A DNA stretch of 64,000 bases, from assembly GCA_014284505.1 (NCBI GenBank), contig JAAFYY010000001.1:1736001-1800000 (forward strand), written 5' to 3'. Below the pieces are notes generated by a model. The model did no database searches, was not told the DNA's origin, and worked only from the letters and a program-made list of their open reading frames with translations. Both the position numbers and the translations under genes were made by a program. The stretch comes from Streptacidiphilus sp. 4-A2 (GTDB taxonomy: Bacteria; Actinomycetota; Actinomycetes; Streptomycetales; Streptomycetaceae). Below are positions 38,282 to 46,788 of this stretch, one piece after another (positions within the stretch are counted from its first letter, which is position 1; each line of letters opens with the position of its first letter).

Positions 38282-39266
38282 ATGTCATCGGACCTCGAGG
38301 CCGATTTCGCCAGGAAGCTGAGGGAGGCGGCCGATTCGGCCGCGCAGCCCGCTCCGTCGGATCTGTATGCGGGGGCGGTGGAACGGGGCCGCCGGATCCG
38401 CCGCACCACCCTGGTCAAGCGGACGCTGGCCGGTGTGGCCGCGCTCGGAGTGGTCACGGCCGTGGGGGTGCCGCTGGCGAGCGGAAGTTCCGCCACCGCC
38501 CAGGTCGGGGCGGCCACCCCCTCCCTGGCGAAGACCGCGACGCCGGACCGGACCAGGACCGCCACTGCCTCCGCCACCGCCACCGCCACCGCCACCGCCA
38601 CCGCCACCGCCAAGCCGACGGCGGCGGCGGCCACCGGAACGTCGTCGGACACGGCCTGGATGCCCGCCTACATAGTGGCGACCCTGAAGTCCCTGCTGCC
38701 GACCGGGTCCATCATGGCCAAGCAGTCCTACCTCGGACAGGTTCCGCTCCAGGTGGCCGCACCCGAGGTGGACGGCGTCAGCGGCAACCAGCTGGCACTG
38801 GTACGGACAGACCTGGTGACGCCCAACGGCGCGTCCACCATCTCGATGAGCGTGGGAAAGTACGCCGGGAATCTCACATGCCCCAGCACGGCGGTCGCAC
38901 CCCACGACATCTGCACCGAGACGCCCGTCGACGGTGGCACCTTCTATGTCGACAAGTCGTCCAAGGACTACACCCACGGTACGGGCATGTCCATCTGGAC
39001 GATGGAATGGCAGGGACCGGGCGGTCAGTCGCTCTACCTGGGAGTGAGTCGACCAGCGCCCGGCCCAGGCGCTGACTCCGCAGCAGGCCGAGGCCCTCTT
39101 CACGGCACCGGCCTGGAACCGGGTGTGGCAGTCGCTGCCGGCGACCTGCCAGTACGGGGTCATGCCCAACCCGCACGCGACGCAGCAACAGCTGGAAGAG
39201 CAGCTGGGCATGTTCGTCTGCGCCACCAGCCGGGCTGTCGCCCTCACCATCCCCACGCCCAAGTAA
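38282..39266 (+). CDS. membrane protein partner of the SigE-family sigma factor, frameshifted
   Basis: It starts MSSDLEADFARKLREAADSA. A cytoplasmic N-terminus of about 45 residues with an Arg patch (ERGRRIRRTTLVKR) precedes one membrane helix (TLAGVAALGVVTAVGVPLAS). A Thr/Ala repeat linker and an extracellular domain of about 200 residues follow, with Cys pairs (NLTCPSTAVAPHDICTETP; ATCQYGVMP, MFVCATSRA). An indel near 39045 moves the last 70 residues. This layout is usual for genes that follow SigE-family sigma factors; an anti-sigma role is inferred from position. Confidence 0.65.
38571..38611 (+). repeat. ACCGCC microsatellite inside the membrane protein gene
   Basis: About seven copies of the hexamer ACCGCC encode a (Thr-Ala)n linker just outside the membrane helix. 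Copy number changes would keep the frame because the unit is six bases. Confidence 0.7.
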
Positions 39267-39268
39267 CG

Positions 39269-39303
39269 ACCCGCTGCCGCCGGGCTGCCCGTCGGCGGCG
39301 GGT
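39269..39303 (+). terminator. terminator of the sigma factor operon
   Basis: A 16-bp stem with one G-T pair and one mismatch and a 3-base loop starts 3 bases after the stop codon at 39266. Confidence 0.6.
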
Positions 39304-39406
39304 GAACGTTTGATCTGTCGCCGACAGCACCTTCAGATCGTCACTCTACGCAGTTCCATCCATGCGGAGCGCAGTCGGCCTCGCCTCCGCCCTGGGCACT
39401 ACCCGG

Positions 39407-39805
39407 TCAGAAGCTGATTTCCAGGGCCGCGATCGGGTGCTTGCGGCGACGGCGGGTCAGCGAGGCGTACCAGTCGCCGACCCGGGCCATGAAGTACTTG
39501 CGGCCGAGCAGGCGGCGCACCATCTCGGCCCCCTCGGCGTCCAGCACCCGGCCGGTACCCGCCACCTCCGGCGCGCCCGGCGCGATCCGGCCGCGGATGT
39601 CGCAGACAACCACCTTGACCCGGGAGTCGCGGCGCAGCCGCTTCACCTTCCAGGAGCCCGCCTCGGTCCACACATAGAGCAGGCCGTCCTGCACCACATG
39701 CCAGACCGGGGTCGCCACGGGCGTGCCGTCCTTGCGGTAGGTGGTGAGGCTGACATAGCGGGCGCGGGTCAGCGCGGCGAGGATGCTCGGATCAAGTGCG
39801 GTCAC
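39407..39805 (-). CDS. PPOX-class (F420/flavin) oxidoreductase
   Basis: GTG 39803-39805 opens a 132-aa split-barrel protein: LDPSILAALTRARYVSLTTY, RKDGTPVATPVWHVVQDGLL, YVWTEAGSWKVKRLRRDSRV and CDIRGRIAPGAPEVAGTGRV. The pattern is that of the PPOX class F420-dependent enzymes (pyridoxamine-oxidase-like fold). It is intact, monocistronic and divergent from the PadR gene. The substrate is not predictable. Confidence 0.85.
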   Translation of the reverse strand: MTALDPSILAALTRARYVSLTTYRKDGTPVATPVWHVVQDGLLYVWTEAGSWKVKRLRRDSRVKVVVCDIRGRIAPGAPEVAGTGRVLDAEGAEMVRRLLGRKYFMARVGDWYASLTRRRRKHPIAALEISF

Positions 39806-39986
39806 CCGGTAGACGTTACCGCCAGGACCCGCCAACCGCTTGATCCTGTTCGCCCGTTCAGATCACCCGGCGGACGCGGCACCGGGTACGGACAGACACC
39901 CCACGACCGTCGACCGGATGACGTTCCTTCACAAGACCGGCGAAAGACGCATAGGCCCGGCATTCGCCCACCCCTATAGGCAGACC

Positions 39987-40002
39987 ATCGACATATGTCG
40001 AT
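39987..40002. promoter_or_regulatory. perfect 16-bp palindrome, probable PadR operator
   Basis: ATCGACATATGTCGAT is a perfect dyad ending 21 bases before the PadR start codon. It contains ACATATGT, like the ATGT/ACAT half-sites bound by PadR proteins. A TATGGT -10-like hexamer at 40012-40017 would place the transcript start at or next to the ATG (leaderless), with the dyad over the -35 region. Autorepression is inferred. Confidence 0.6.
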
Positions 40003-40023
40003 CGGATGACCTATGGTCGCTCC

Positions 40024-40410
40024 ATGAGTGATCGTCAACTACAGGAGCCGACACGGCTGGTGCTCACCGCACTGGCCGACGCCCCACGGCACGGCTATGC
40101 GATCGTGCAGGAGGTACTCGCCATCTCCGACGGCCAGGTACGACTGCGCACCGGCACCCTCTACACGGCGCTGGACCGGCTGTTGCAGCAGGGGCTCATC
40201 CAGATCCACGCGGAGGAGGTGGTCGACGGCCGGCTGCGGCGCAGCTATGCGCTCACCGGGACCGGCCGCGACACCCTGACCGCCGAGACCCGGCGGCTGA
40301 GCCTGACCGTGCGCGAGGCCGAACGCCGCCTCGCCCTCTCCACACGCCCCGGCCGGCAGGCCCGACGACAGCCGGGCCACGGCTTCGGCCCGGGGACGGT
40401 GACAGCATGA
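40024..40410 (+). CDS. PadR-family transcriptional regulator
   Basis: Intact, 128 aa: QEPTRLVLTALADAPRHGYA, IVQEVLAISDGQVRLRTGTL and YTALDRLLQQGLIQIHAEEV, followed by LRRSYALTGTGRDTLTAETR, the standard PadR winged helix plus a short C-terminal helix. The stop overlaps the start of the membrane protein gene (ATGA at 40407), so the two are co-translated; this is the usual pairing of a PadR repressor with a membrane protein it controls. Confidence 0.9.
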   Translation: MSDRQLQEPTRLVLTALADAPRHGYAIVQEVLAISDGQVRLRTGTLYTALDRLLQQGLIQIHAEEVVDGRLRRSYALTGTGRDTLTAETRRLSLTVREAERRLALSTRPGRQARRQPGHGFGPGTVTA

Positions 40411-41363
40411 CGCTCCATCAATTTCGGTATCGCATAACCGACTTGCTGCTGCGCCTGTATCCCTCCCGGTACCGCGCCGCGCACGGCGAGGAGATCGCCG
40501 AGGTCCACGCGGAGGCGACGGCCGGCCTGAGCGGGCTGCCGCTGCTGCGCGAGCACGCCAGTCTGGCCGCCCACGCGCTGCGGCTGCGTACGCGGCTCGG
40601 TTCCACCGACCCGGCCGGGCGCATCGTCGCCGGAGCCGCACCCTTCGCCCTCGCGGGGGCGGCGAGCTACAGCCTGGTGACCGCGCTGTACTTCACCGCC
40701 TCCGTGCTTGTGCCCTCCTATCCCGCCGCCCACCAGGTCTTCAGCCCGGCCTTCCTGGCCCTGGCCTGCGCGGAGACCCTCCCGTGGATCGCCGCGACGG
40801 TCTGCGCCCTGGCCGGGCGCCGGGCAGCGGCCCGGGTCCTGCTCCTGGCGGGCACGGCGTGGAAGATCGCCGCACTCCTCCTGGACATCCAGATCAACGG
40901 GGAGTCCCACAACTCGCTGCTGTGCATGGTGGCCCTGGGAGTGCTGGCGGTGGCGGCCCCGCCCGACCTCGTCGATGTCAGCCAGCGGTCCAGCCGGCTG
41001 CTGATCGGCACGATGACGCTGCTGACCGTCCCGCCCATCCTGGTGCTCAACACGACGCTCGGGGGTGCGCACGCCGTCGACAGCCTGCCCTGGGCCCTCT
41101 CGCACTGCTGGCCCGCGCTGCCCGCGGCGGCCGCGGTCCTGGTCGTCCTGTCCGCCCCGCGCCCCGACCGGCTCCGCGCCCTGGGGATCGCGCTGAGCGC
41201 ACTGCCCTGGGTGGTGGTGCTCATGGACTCCATCTTCAGCTTCTACGCGGCTACCGGGGAGACGGTGCTGATCTGTGCGCCGCTTGTCGGCGCGGCACTC
41301 CTGGGCACCGCCATCCGGCTGACCCGCGCGCGCCTGCTCTCCGGGCCACTCGGCCGCGCCTGA
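40407..41363 (+). CDS. integral membrane protein co-transcribed with PadR
   Basis: Intact, 318 aa. The cytoplasmic N-terminus FRYRITDLLLRLYPSRYRAA with HGEEIAEVHAEATAG resembles the N-terminus of permease-like proteins paired with PadR. Seven or more hydrophobic segments follow, to FYAATGETVLICAPLVGAAL. No transport signature is recognised. It is probably controlled by the PadR operator upstream. Confidence 0.75.
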   Translation: MTLHQFRYRITDLLLRLYPSRYRAAHGEEIAEVHAEATAGLSGLPLLREHASLAAHALRLRTRLGSTDPAGRIVAGAAPFALAGAASYSLVTALYFTASVLVPSYPAAHQVFSPAFLALACAETLPWIAATVCALAGRRAAARVLLLAGTAWKIAALLLDIQINGESHNSLLCMVALGVLAVAAPPDLVDVSQRSSRLLIGTMTLLTVPPILVLNTTLGGAHAVDSLPWALSHCWPALPAAAAVLVVLSAPRPDRLRALGIALSALPWVVVLMDSIFSFYAATGETVLICAPLVGAALLGTAIRLTRARLLSGPLGRA

Positions 41364-41367
41364 GGAA

Positions 41368-41407
41368 GCAGGGGGGCCGGGCAGCCGGCGACGGCCCGGC
41401 CCCCTGC
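41368..41407 (+). terminator. terminator of the PadR operon
   Basis: A 13-bp G/C stem with one bulged G and a loop of about 13 bases starts 5 bases after the membrane protein stop. Confidence 0.6.
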
Positions 41408-41503
41408 CGCAAACGAGCCACCGCGGGGCCGACAGGGGACGAGCCGGGGCCGACAGGGGGCCGGTCGGACCTCAGACGGAGCGGCCAGGGCCCGCGCGGA
41501 TCG

Positions 41504-41509
41504 TATAAT
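41504..41509 (+). promoter_or_regulatory. consensus -10 hexamer TATAAT
   Basis: A perfect TATAAT lies about 105 bases before the methyltransferase start, in an otherwise GC-rich context and followed by an AT-rich start region. No good -35 TTGACA is visible at 16-18 bases. It is the best single promoter candidate for that gene. Confidence 0.5.
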
Positions 41510-41614
41510 GGAATTTCTTTTCCGCATCATGACATCCACGGGCTCGACCGGCCGGCTGTGGCGCTCCGACGCCGGGACGGGCGGCGGCCGCCGGATCCCG
41601 CCCTCAGGAGTCCC

Positions 41615-42469
41615 ATGACCGCCCGCCACACCCAGCCGACCCACGAGGACCCCGCCGGCTTCCAGGCGAGGTTCCAGGCGTTCGAACATGACGGCTGGGC
41701 TCGCCGCAGCCAGACCTACGACGACGGCTTCGGGCTGCTGACGGCGGGGGCGCACACCGCGCTGCTGGACGCCGCCGGGGTCGGCACCGGAATTTCGGTG
41801 CTGGAGGTCGGCTGCGGCAGCGGCCGGCTGACCGCGGCCGCGCTCGGCCGCGGCGCGCGGGTGACAGCCACCGACGCGGTGCCCGGCATGGTCGCGGTGG
41901 CGGCCGCGGCGGCACCCGGCGCCCTGGTGCGGCAGGCGGTGCTGCCCGGCCTGCCGTTCCCGGAGGCCGCCTTCGACGCGGCCGTGGGCGCGTTCGTGAT
42001 CAACCATGTGGCAGAGCCCGAGGCGGCGGTCGCCGACCTGGCCCGGGTGCTGCGCCCCGGCGGGCGGGTGGCGCTGTCGTGCTGGGGGGCGGCCGAGCGG
42101 AACGTGGCGCAGAGCGTCGTCCCCGCCGCCCTCGCCGCATCCGGCGCGGCGCGTCCGGCCGGCGTCCCCGAGCGCTCCCCCTTCCTGGCCCACAGCGACC
42201 CGGACGGCTTCGGCACTCTGCTCCGCGGCGCGGGCTTCCGGGAGGTGCGGGTCGAGGAACTGTCCTGGATCCACCGGATCGACCCGGACCGCTGGTGGCG
42301 CGACCTGCTCAGCGGGACGGTACTGACCTCCTCGCTGATCGAGGGCCAGGACCGGGAGACCGCCGCGGCGGTCAAGCGCGCCTATGACCGCCTGGTCGCC
42401 GAGTACGCCACCGGCGACGGCCGGGTGGCCCTGCCCGTCGCCGCACTGATCGCCACCGGCACCCGCTGA
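41615..42469 (+). CDS. class I SAM-dependent methyltransferase
   Basis: ATG 41615 follows CAGGAG. Motif I is ISVLEVGCGSGRLTAAALGR; motif II VTATDAVPGMVAVAAAAAPG; motif III-IV LPFPEAAFDAAVGAFVINHV with LARVLRPGGRVALSCWG. It is intact at 284 aa and resembles UbiE/Methyltransf_11 enzymes. It is monocistronic. The substrate is unknown. Confidence 0.85.
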   Translation: MTARHTQPTHEDPAGFQARFQAFEHDGWARRSQTYDDGFGLLTAGAHTALLDAAGVGTGISVLEVGCGSGRLTAAALGRGARVTATDAVPGMVAVAAAAAPGALVRQAVLPGLPFPEAAFDAAVGAFVINHVAEPEAAVADLARVLRPGGRVALSCWGAAERNVAQSVVPAALAASGAARPAGVPERSPFLAHSDPDGFGTLLRGAGFREVRVEELSWIHRIDPDRWWRDLLSGTVLTSSLIEGQDRETAAAVKRAYDRLVAEYATGDGRVALPVAALIATGTR

Positions 42470-42583
42470 CCCCACCGGCCCGCCACGCGCCCCGGGCCCG
42501 GGGCCGACCGAGGCCCGGACGCCGCACCGGACCGCCGACCCCCAATGACCGCGACCACTCCCTCGGGACCTCCCCAGGGAGAC

Positions 42584-42597
42584 TTGAACATGTTCAA
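42584..42597. promoter_or_regulatory. TetR-type operator, copy 1
   Basis: TTGAACATGTTCAA is a perfect 14-bp palindrome 71 bases before the start of the membrane protein gene at 42668. It shares TTGAAC-N2-GTTCAA with the second copy 47 bases downstream. Confidence 0.7.
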
Positions 42598-42630
42598 AAA
42601 CGGGTCTACAGTCCCCGATCGACGCAGAAA

Positions 42631-42644
42631 TTGAACGCGTTCAA
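42631..42644. promoter_or_regulatory. TetR-type operator, copy 2
   Basis: TTGAACGCGTTCAA is a perfect 14-bp palindrome 24 bases before the start codon at 42668. The two sites flank the expected promoter, so a repressor bound to both would block transcription. The TetR gene at 43646 is the likely source. Confidence 0.7.
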
Positions 42645-42667
42645 AACACTCTCCAGTGGGATGGAAC

Positions 42668-43088
42668 ATGAACCTCACGGTGGTCACGTACGTCGTCTAT
42701 CTGGCGCTGAGCATCGGCCTGACGGTCTGGGTGGCCCGCACCCTCAGCCGCAGCGGGACGGTCTTCCTGGCCGATGTCTTCCGGGGCGAGGAGAAGCTCG
42801 CCGAAGCCGTCAACCACCTGCTGGTGGTCGGCTTCTACCTGGTCAACCTGGGCTTTGTCGCGCTCTGGATGCGTGGCGGCGACAACGACGTGCCGGACAC
42901 GAAGACCGTCTTCACGGCGCTCTCGGTCAAGGTCGGCACGGTGCTGCTGGTCCTCGGCGTCCTGCCTGGGCAACGTCTATGTGCTGAACCGGATCCGCAG
43001 GCGCGGCCTGATGGAGAACGAGCAGCGCCCGCCGGTCGCGGCCCGCTCCCGCACCGTGCCGATGCCGCCGCTCGCGCCGCAGGCCTGA
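42668..43088 (+). CDS. small membrane protein, frameshifted
   Basis: It starts MNLTVVTYVVYLALSIGLTV. Three membrane segments are visible (residues 4-22, 53-72 and 85-103); an indel near 42965 moves the end (LGNVYVLNRIRRRGLMENEQ) to another frame. The first gene of a small operon with the DCC protein and the TetR regulator, it is probably expressed when the repressor leaves the two operators. Its function is unknown; such proteins are frequent beside TetR genes in Streptomyces. Confidence 0.7.
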
Positions 43089-43098
43089 GGTCCGGACC

Positions 43099-43584
43099 AT
43101 GGCTGACGCGCCACCGGTCCACGGGCTCACCGTGCTCTTCGACGCCGAATGCCCGCTCTGCCGCCATGTCCGCGGCTGGCTGGAACGCCAGTGGCAGCTC
43201 GTCCCGCTGGAGTTCGTCCCGGCCGGATCACCGCAGGCGGCCCAGCGCTTCCCGGAACTCGACCAGGAAAGGACGCTTCGTGAGATCACCGTGATCAGCG
43301 ACGGCGGTGAGGTGTACGAGGCGGCCGCGGCCTGGGTCGTCTGCCTGTGGGCGCTGAAGTCCCACCGGGCCATGGCCCACCGGCTCAGCACCCCGGCCGG
43401 GGCCGGGCTCGCCCGGGCCGCGGTCCTGGCGGCCAGCAAATGGCGCCGGGCGACCGGGGCGGCGCTCCGACTGACTGCACAGGGGACAGCCAGTCGGACG
43501 CCGGCCCCGGGAGCCTGGGCCTGGAACGGCACGGCCTGGGAGCCGCCGCCGTGCGGCGAGCGCTGCTCGGCGTCGCACCACTAG
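43099..43584 (+). CDS. DCC-family thiol-disulfide oxidoreductase-like protein (DUF393)
   Basis: Intact, 161 aa. The DCC motif with its CxxC is VLFDAECPLCRHVRGWLERQ. LREITVISDGGEVYEAAAAW and VVCLWALKSHRAMAHRLSTP are typical of the family. The C-terminus is extended (GAWAWNGTAWEPPPCGERCS) with two further Cys. It lies 10 bases after the membrane protein, in the same operon. Confidence 0.82.
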   Translation: MADAPPVHGLTVLFDAECPLCRHVRGWLERQWQLVPLEFVPAGSPQAAQRFPELDQERTLREITVISDGGEVYEAAAAWVVCLWALKSHRAMAHRLSTPAGAGLARAAVLAASKWRRATGAALRLTAQGTASRTPAPGAWAWNGTAWEPPPCGERCSASHH

Positions 43585-43645
43585 CGACACCCGCCGGTCG
43601 GCCCCCGGCAGGCTCCCGTCGGCGCCGCCGGTACTGTCGGGGAGC

Positions 43646-44731
43646 ATGGACGACGTGATGCCTGAGAACGAGCAGCCGGTCAGGGCCGGGGCGCCCGGGT
43701 CGGAGCCGACGGGGGCCGGAGCCGGCCCGGCCGGGGTCCAGGCGAAGACGGCCAAGAGCGAGCAGACCCGCGCGCTGATCCTGGAGACCGCGATGCGCCT
43801 GTTCCAGGAGCGCGGCTACGACAAGACGACCATGCGGGCGATCGCGGCCGAAGCGGGCGTATCGGTGGGAAACGCCTATTACTACTACGAGGGCAAGGAA
43901 TTCCTCATCCAGGGGTTCTACGACCGGATGACGCGCGAGCACGCGGCCGACGCCCGGGGGCGAATGGAGGGCCGGACCGACTTCTCGGAGCGGCTCTCCA
44001 TCGCCCTGGACTCGTGGGTGGACTGCGCCGCGCCGTACCACGAGTTCGCGGCCCAGTTCTTCCGCACCGCGGCCGACCCGAACAGCGCACTGAGCCCCTT
44101 CTCGAACGAGTCCCACCCGGCCCGCGAGACCGCCGTCCAGCTCTTCCGCGAGGTGCTGGACGGCTCGGACCTCGGCCCGAAGATCGACCCGGAGCTGGAC
44201 GAGCTGCTGCCCGACCTGCTCTGGCTGCACCTGATGGTCGTGGTCCTGTACTGGGTCTTCGACCGCACCGACGACACCGAGCGCACCCGCGCGTTCGTGA
44301 AGCGCTGCGCCCCGTTCGTCGCCAAGATCGTCGCCCTGTCGCGCTACCGGGTCTTCCGCCCGCTGGTCCGCGACGCGGTCGACATGATCCAGGAGTTCGT
44401 CCTGCCCACCATCGGCAGCAGCACCACGCTGGCCAAGCCCGCCGCCGCCACCACCAAACGCAGCGGCGGGCTGGTCAGGAGCCGGGGGCGACCAGGCCGG
44501 ACTCGTAGCGGCGATCACCGCCTGGGCGCGGTCGCGGACCTGGAGCTTGCCGAAGATGCTGGTGATGTGGTTCTTGACGGTGGAAACGCTGATCTCCATG
44601 GTCTGGGCGATCTCGGTGTTGTCCAGGCCGGCCGCGATCAGGCGCACACGTCGACCTCGCGGGCCGTCAGGTCGGCGGCCGCGCTCGGCGCCGGGCCGGG
44701 CCGATGCGGCGGGCGGGGCGGGGTGACATAG
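43646..44731 (+). CDS. TetR-family transcriptional regulator
   Basis: N-terminal HTH: SEQTRALILETAMRLFQERG, YDKTTMRAIAAEAGVSVGNA and YYYYEGKEFLIQGFYDRMTR. The ligand-binding part runs to about residue 275 (DAVDMIQEFVLPTIGSSTTL). The frame stays open to 44731, but the last 90 residues run antisense through the convergent response regulator and have no TetR character, so the natural end is probably near 44470 and an indel removed the stop. It most likely binds the paired TTGAAC-N2-GTTCAA sites upstream of 42668 and represses that operon. Confidence 0.8.
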   Translation: MDDVMPENEQPVRAGAPGSEPTGAGAGPAGVQAKTAKSEQTRALILETAMRLFQERGYDKTTMRAIAAEAGVSVGNAYYYYEGKEFLIQGFYDRMTREHAADARGRMEGRTDFSERLSIALDSWVDCAAPYHEFAAQFFRTAADPNSALSPFSNESHPARETAVQLFREVLDGSDLGPKIDPELDELLPDLLWLHLMVVVLYWVFDRTDDTERTRAFVKRCAPFVAKIVALSRYRVFRPLVRDAVDMIQEFVLPTIGSSTTLAKPAAATTKRSGGLVRSRGRPGRTRSGDHRLGAVADLELAEDAGDVVLDGGNADLHGLGDLGVVQAGRDQAHTSTSRAVRSAAALGAGPGRCGGRGGVT

Positions 44732-45151
44732 GTGGAGAGCAGCCGGGTGAGCAGCCGGGGCGCCACCGCGGCCTCGCCGGTGTGCACGGTGTGGACCGCG
44801 GCGACCAGTTCCTCCGGGAGACGTCTTGGGCAGGAAGCCGCAGGCACCGGCCCGGAGCGCGGCGACCACGTACTCGTCCATGTCGAAGGTGCTCAGCGCC
44901 AGCACCCGGCAGTCGGCAGTTCGCGGCTGAGCCGCTCGGTGGCCTGGACACCGTCGAGGACCGGCATCCGGATGTCCATCACCACCACCGAGGGCGGTGC
45001 TGGTGGGCGAGCCCGACGGCCTGCTCGCCGTGCTCGCCTCGGCCACCACCTCGATGCCCGGGGCGGGGGCCAGGATCAGCGCCAGTCCGCGCCGGACCAG
45101 CGGCTGATCGTCGGCGATCAGTACCCTGATCGGCTCCGCGGTCGTTGTCAT
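44475..45151 (-). CDS. NarL-family response regulator, several frameshifts
   Basis: It starts MTTTAEPIRVLIADDQPLVR. The receiver is broken by indels near 45040, 45000 and 44910, but VVVMDIRMPVLDGVQATERL, CRVLALSTFDMDEYVVAALR and ACGFLPKTSPEELVAAVHTV are readable in turn. The HTH is LTAREVDV, LIAAGLDNTEIAQTMEISVS and TVKNHITSIFGKLQVRDRAQ. One more indel near 44505 leads to the true end ESGLVAPGS. The start overlaps the kinase stop (ATGA). It is the partner of the kinase and may control the ABC exporter beyond it. Confidence 0.8.
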
Positions 45152-46425
45152 CCGGGCAACTCCTGCTTCTCCTTGACTACGTTCTCCTTGACCGCGTTCT
45201 CCTTGACACGCTTCCGGCCGGGGTCAGCGGCAGGGTGGCCGCGACCTTGAAACCGCCCTCGGCCAGCGGCCCGGCCTCCAGGCTGCCGCCGTGCAGCGCG
45301 GCCCTCCCGCATGCCGATCAGACCGTATCCGCGGGCTCCCGGCCGCCCCCGGCCCTGCGGCCGCGCGCCATGGCCGGGTGCCCCGGCGCCGGTGCGGCCC
45401 GGTCGGCCGGAGCCGTCGTCGCTGATCTCCACGGTGACCGAACGCGGTTGATAGGTCAGCCGGACCCGCGCCCTGGCCGGGCCGGCGTGTCTGCGGGCGT
45501 TGGTCAGCGACTCCTGGACGATCCGGAAGACGGCCAGGTCGACGGCGGGCGGCAGCGGCAGCGCGGTGCCGTCGACGGTGAACTCGGTGGGCAGACCGGC
45601 CAGACGGGACTCGTCGACCATCCGTTGGAGGTCGGCGGTGCCGGGCTGGGGCGCGGCCGGGACGTCCTCGCGCTCGTCGTCGGCCCGCAGTACGTCCAGC
45701 AGTTGGCGCATCTCGCGCATCGCCACCCGCCCGGAGCTCTCCAGCGTCACCAGGGCCTCACGTACCACCTCGATGTCACCGCCCAGGTTGGCCCGGGCGC
45801 CGCCGGCCAACAGCTGCATGGTGGTGATCTGGTGGGCCACGATGTCGTGCAACTCCCGGGCGATCCGCCGCCGTTCCTCGGCCACCGCGCGCTCCGCGAG
45901 CAGCCGGCGCCGGACCTCCACCTCGTGCTGCCAGCGGCCCAGTGCCGCGCCTGCGCCGACCATCAGCGCACTCACCAGCAGGCTGCCGCAGGTCGTCCCT
46001 GGCCAGGCTCAGGCCCGGCCCGCGTTGGACCAGCTCGACCAGGGAGGCGGCCAGGCCGGCCGGCACGGCGACCGTGAGCGGGCAGTACCCGGTGAGGGTG
46101 AACAGCGCCACCATGGTGCTGGTGGGGAAGTGGCCGCCAGCGGCGCCGTGAGGTTCAGCGCCAGGTTCACGGCCAGCACCGCGGCCAGGACCGCCGGCGG
46201 GTACCGGCGCCGGAGCAGCAGCGGCAGCGCCGCCACCGCACTGAGCACCAGCCCCAGGGCGTTCAACGACCGATGGCTGTCCAGGCTGGTCATGGTGTAG
46301 TCGAAGAGGTCCATGGCGGCCGAACCGACAGCCACCAGCAGGTCGTTGCGGGTCAAGCGGAAGTCGGCGCCCGGTTCAGCGGGGGCCTTCGGGGTGTCCG
46401 GCGGCAGCGGTCGGCGCGTCGCCAT
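45148..46425 (-). CDS. sensor histidine kinase, frameshifted
   Basis: ATG 46423-46425. Four or five membrane segments occupy residues 25-170 (LLVAVGSAAMDLFDYTMTSL, TMVALFTLTGYCPLTVAVPA). H box: RRRIARELHDIVAHQITTMQ. ATP-binding part: FRIVQESLTNARRHAGPARA, EISDDGSGRPGRTGAGAPGH, GYGLIGMREGRAALHGG and FKVAATLPLTP. Indels near 46130, 45995, 45300 and 45230. The C-terminal tail is a Lys/Glu-Asn-Val repeat coded by a short tandem DNA repeat (45170-45215). It is divergent from an ABC exporter, a frequent arrangement for drug- or peptide-sensing modules. Confidence 0.82.
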
Positions 46426-46452
46426 GATGGTGCTCCCCCTCTATGGGTGTCA

Positions 46453-46536
46453 GCGTCTCTGCGGGTGTCGGTCTCTGCGGTGTCGGCGGGTCTCGCGGTA
46501 TCGGTCTCTGCGGGTGCCGGCGGGTCTGCGGGTGTC
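46453..46536. repeat. imperfect tandem repeats in divergent promoter region
   Basis: Four to five degenerate copies of a unit resembling CGGTCTCTGCGGGTGTCGG lie between the kinase and the ABC exporter genes, upstream of the long dyad at 46543-46612. They may be binding sites or slippage products. Confidence 0.5.
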
Positions 46537-46542
46537 GCCCCG

Positions 46543-46612
46543 CTGTGGCCTGCGGCGGCCCGGAACCGGCGTTGCGTGAACCATTGTTCCACCGCGCCGC
46601 CGCAGGCCACAG
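46543..46612. promoter_or_regulatory. 17-bp perfect inverted repeat between kinase and ABC exporter
   Basis: The arms 46543-46559 and 46596-46612 are perfectly complementary (CTGTGGCCTGCGGCGGC and its complement) and enclose 36 bases; a smaller GGAAC/GTTCC pair sits inside. The element lies about 180 bases before the ABC ATPase and 120 bases before the kinase start. It may be an operator for the response regulator or a transcribed stem acting on the exporter mRNA. Confidence 0.55.
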
Positions 46613-46788
46613 GCCCGGCGGGTGGAGCCCGGAGTAGGACCAGGGTCCTGGTCGGGCCTGCCGGTGGCCCTGCTCCCCCGGTCGTTCTCGTCCCGCGCTC
46701 GGAGGAAAACGGGCCGTCCGGCTGGTGAGCTTGAGAGCAGCCGGGAAACACCGGCTGCTCCAGCACCACCCCGTCCCAGGAGGAGATT

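Noticed and set aside
42489..42504. GCCCCGGGCCCGGGGC palindrome after the methyltransferase gene as terminator
   Set aside because: It has no loop and is plain GC low complexity, so it cannot be called with confidence.
44475..44731. Last 90 codons of the TetR open frame as a genuine C-terminal extension
   Set aside because: They are antisense to the conserved HTH of the convergent response regulator and lack TetR features.
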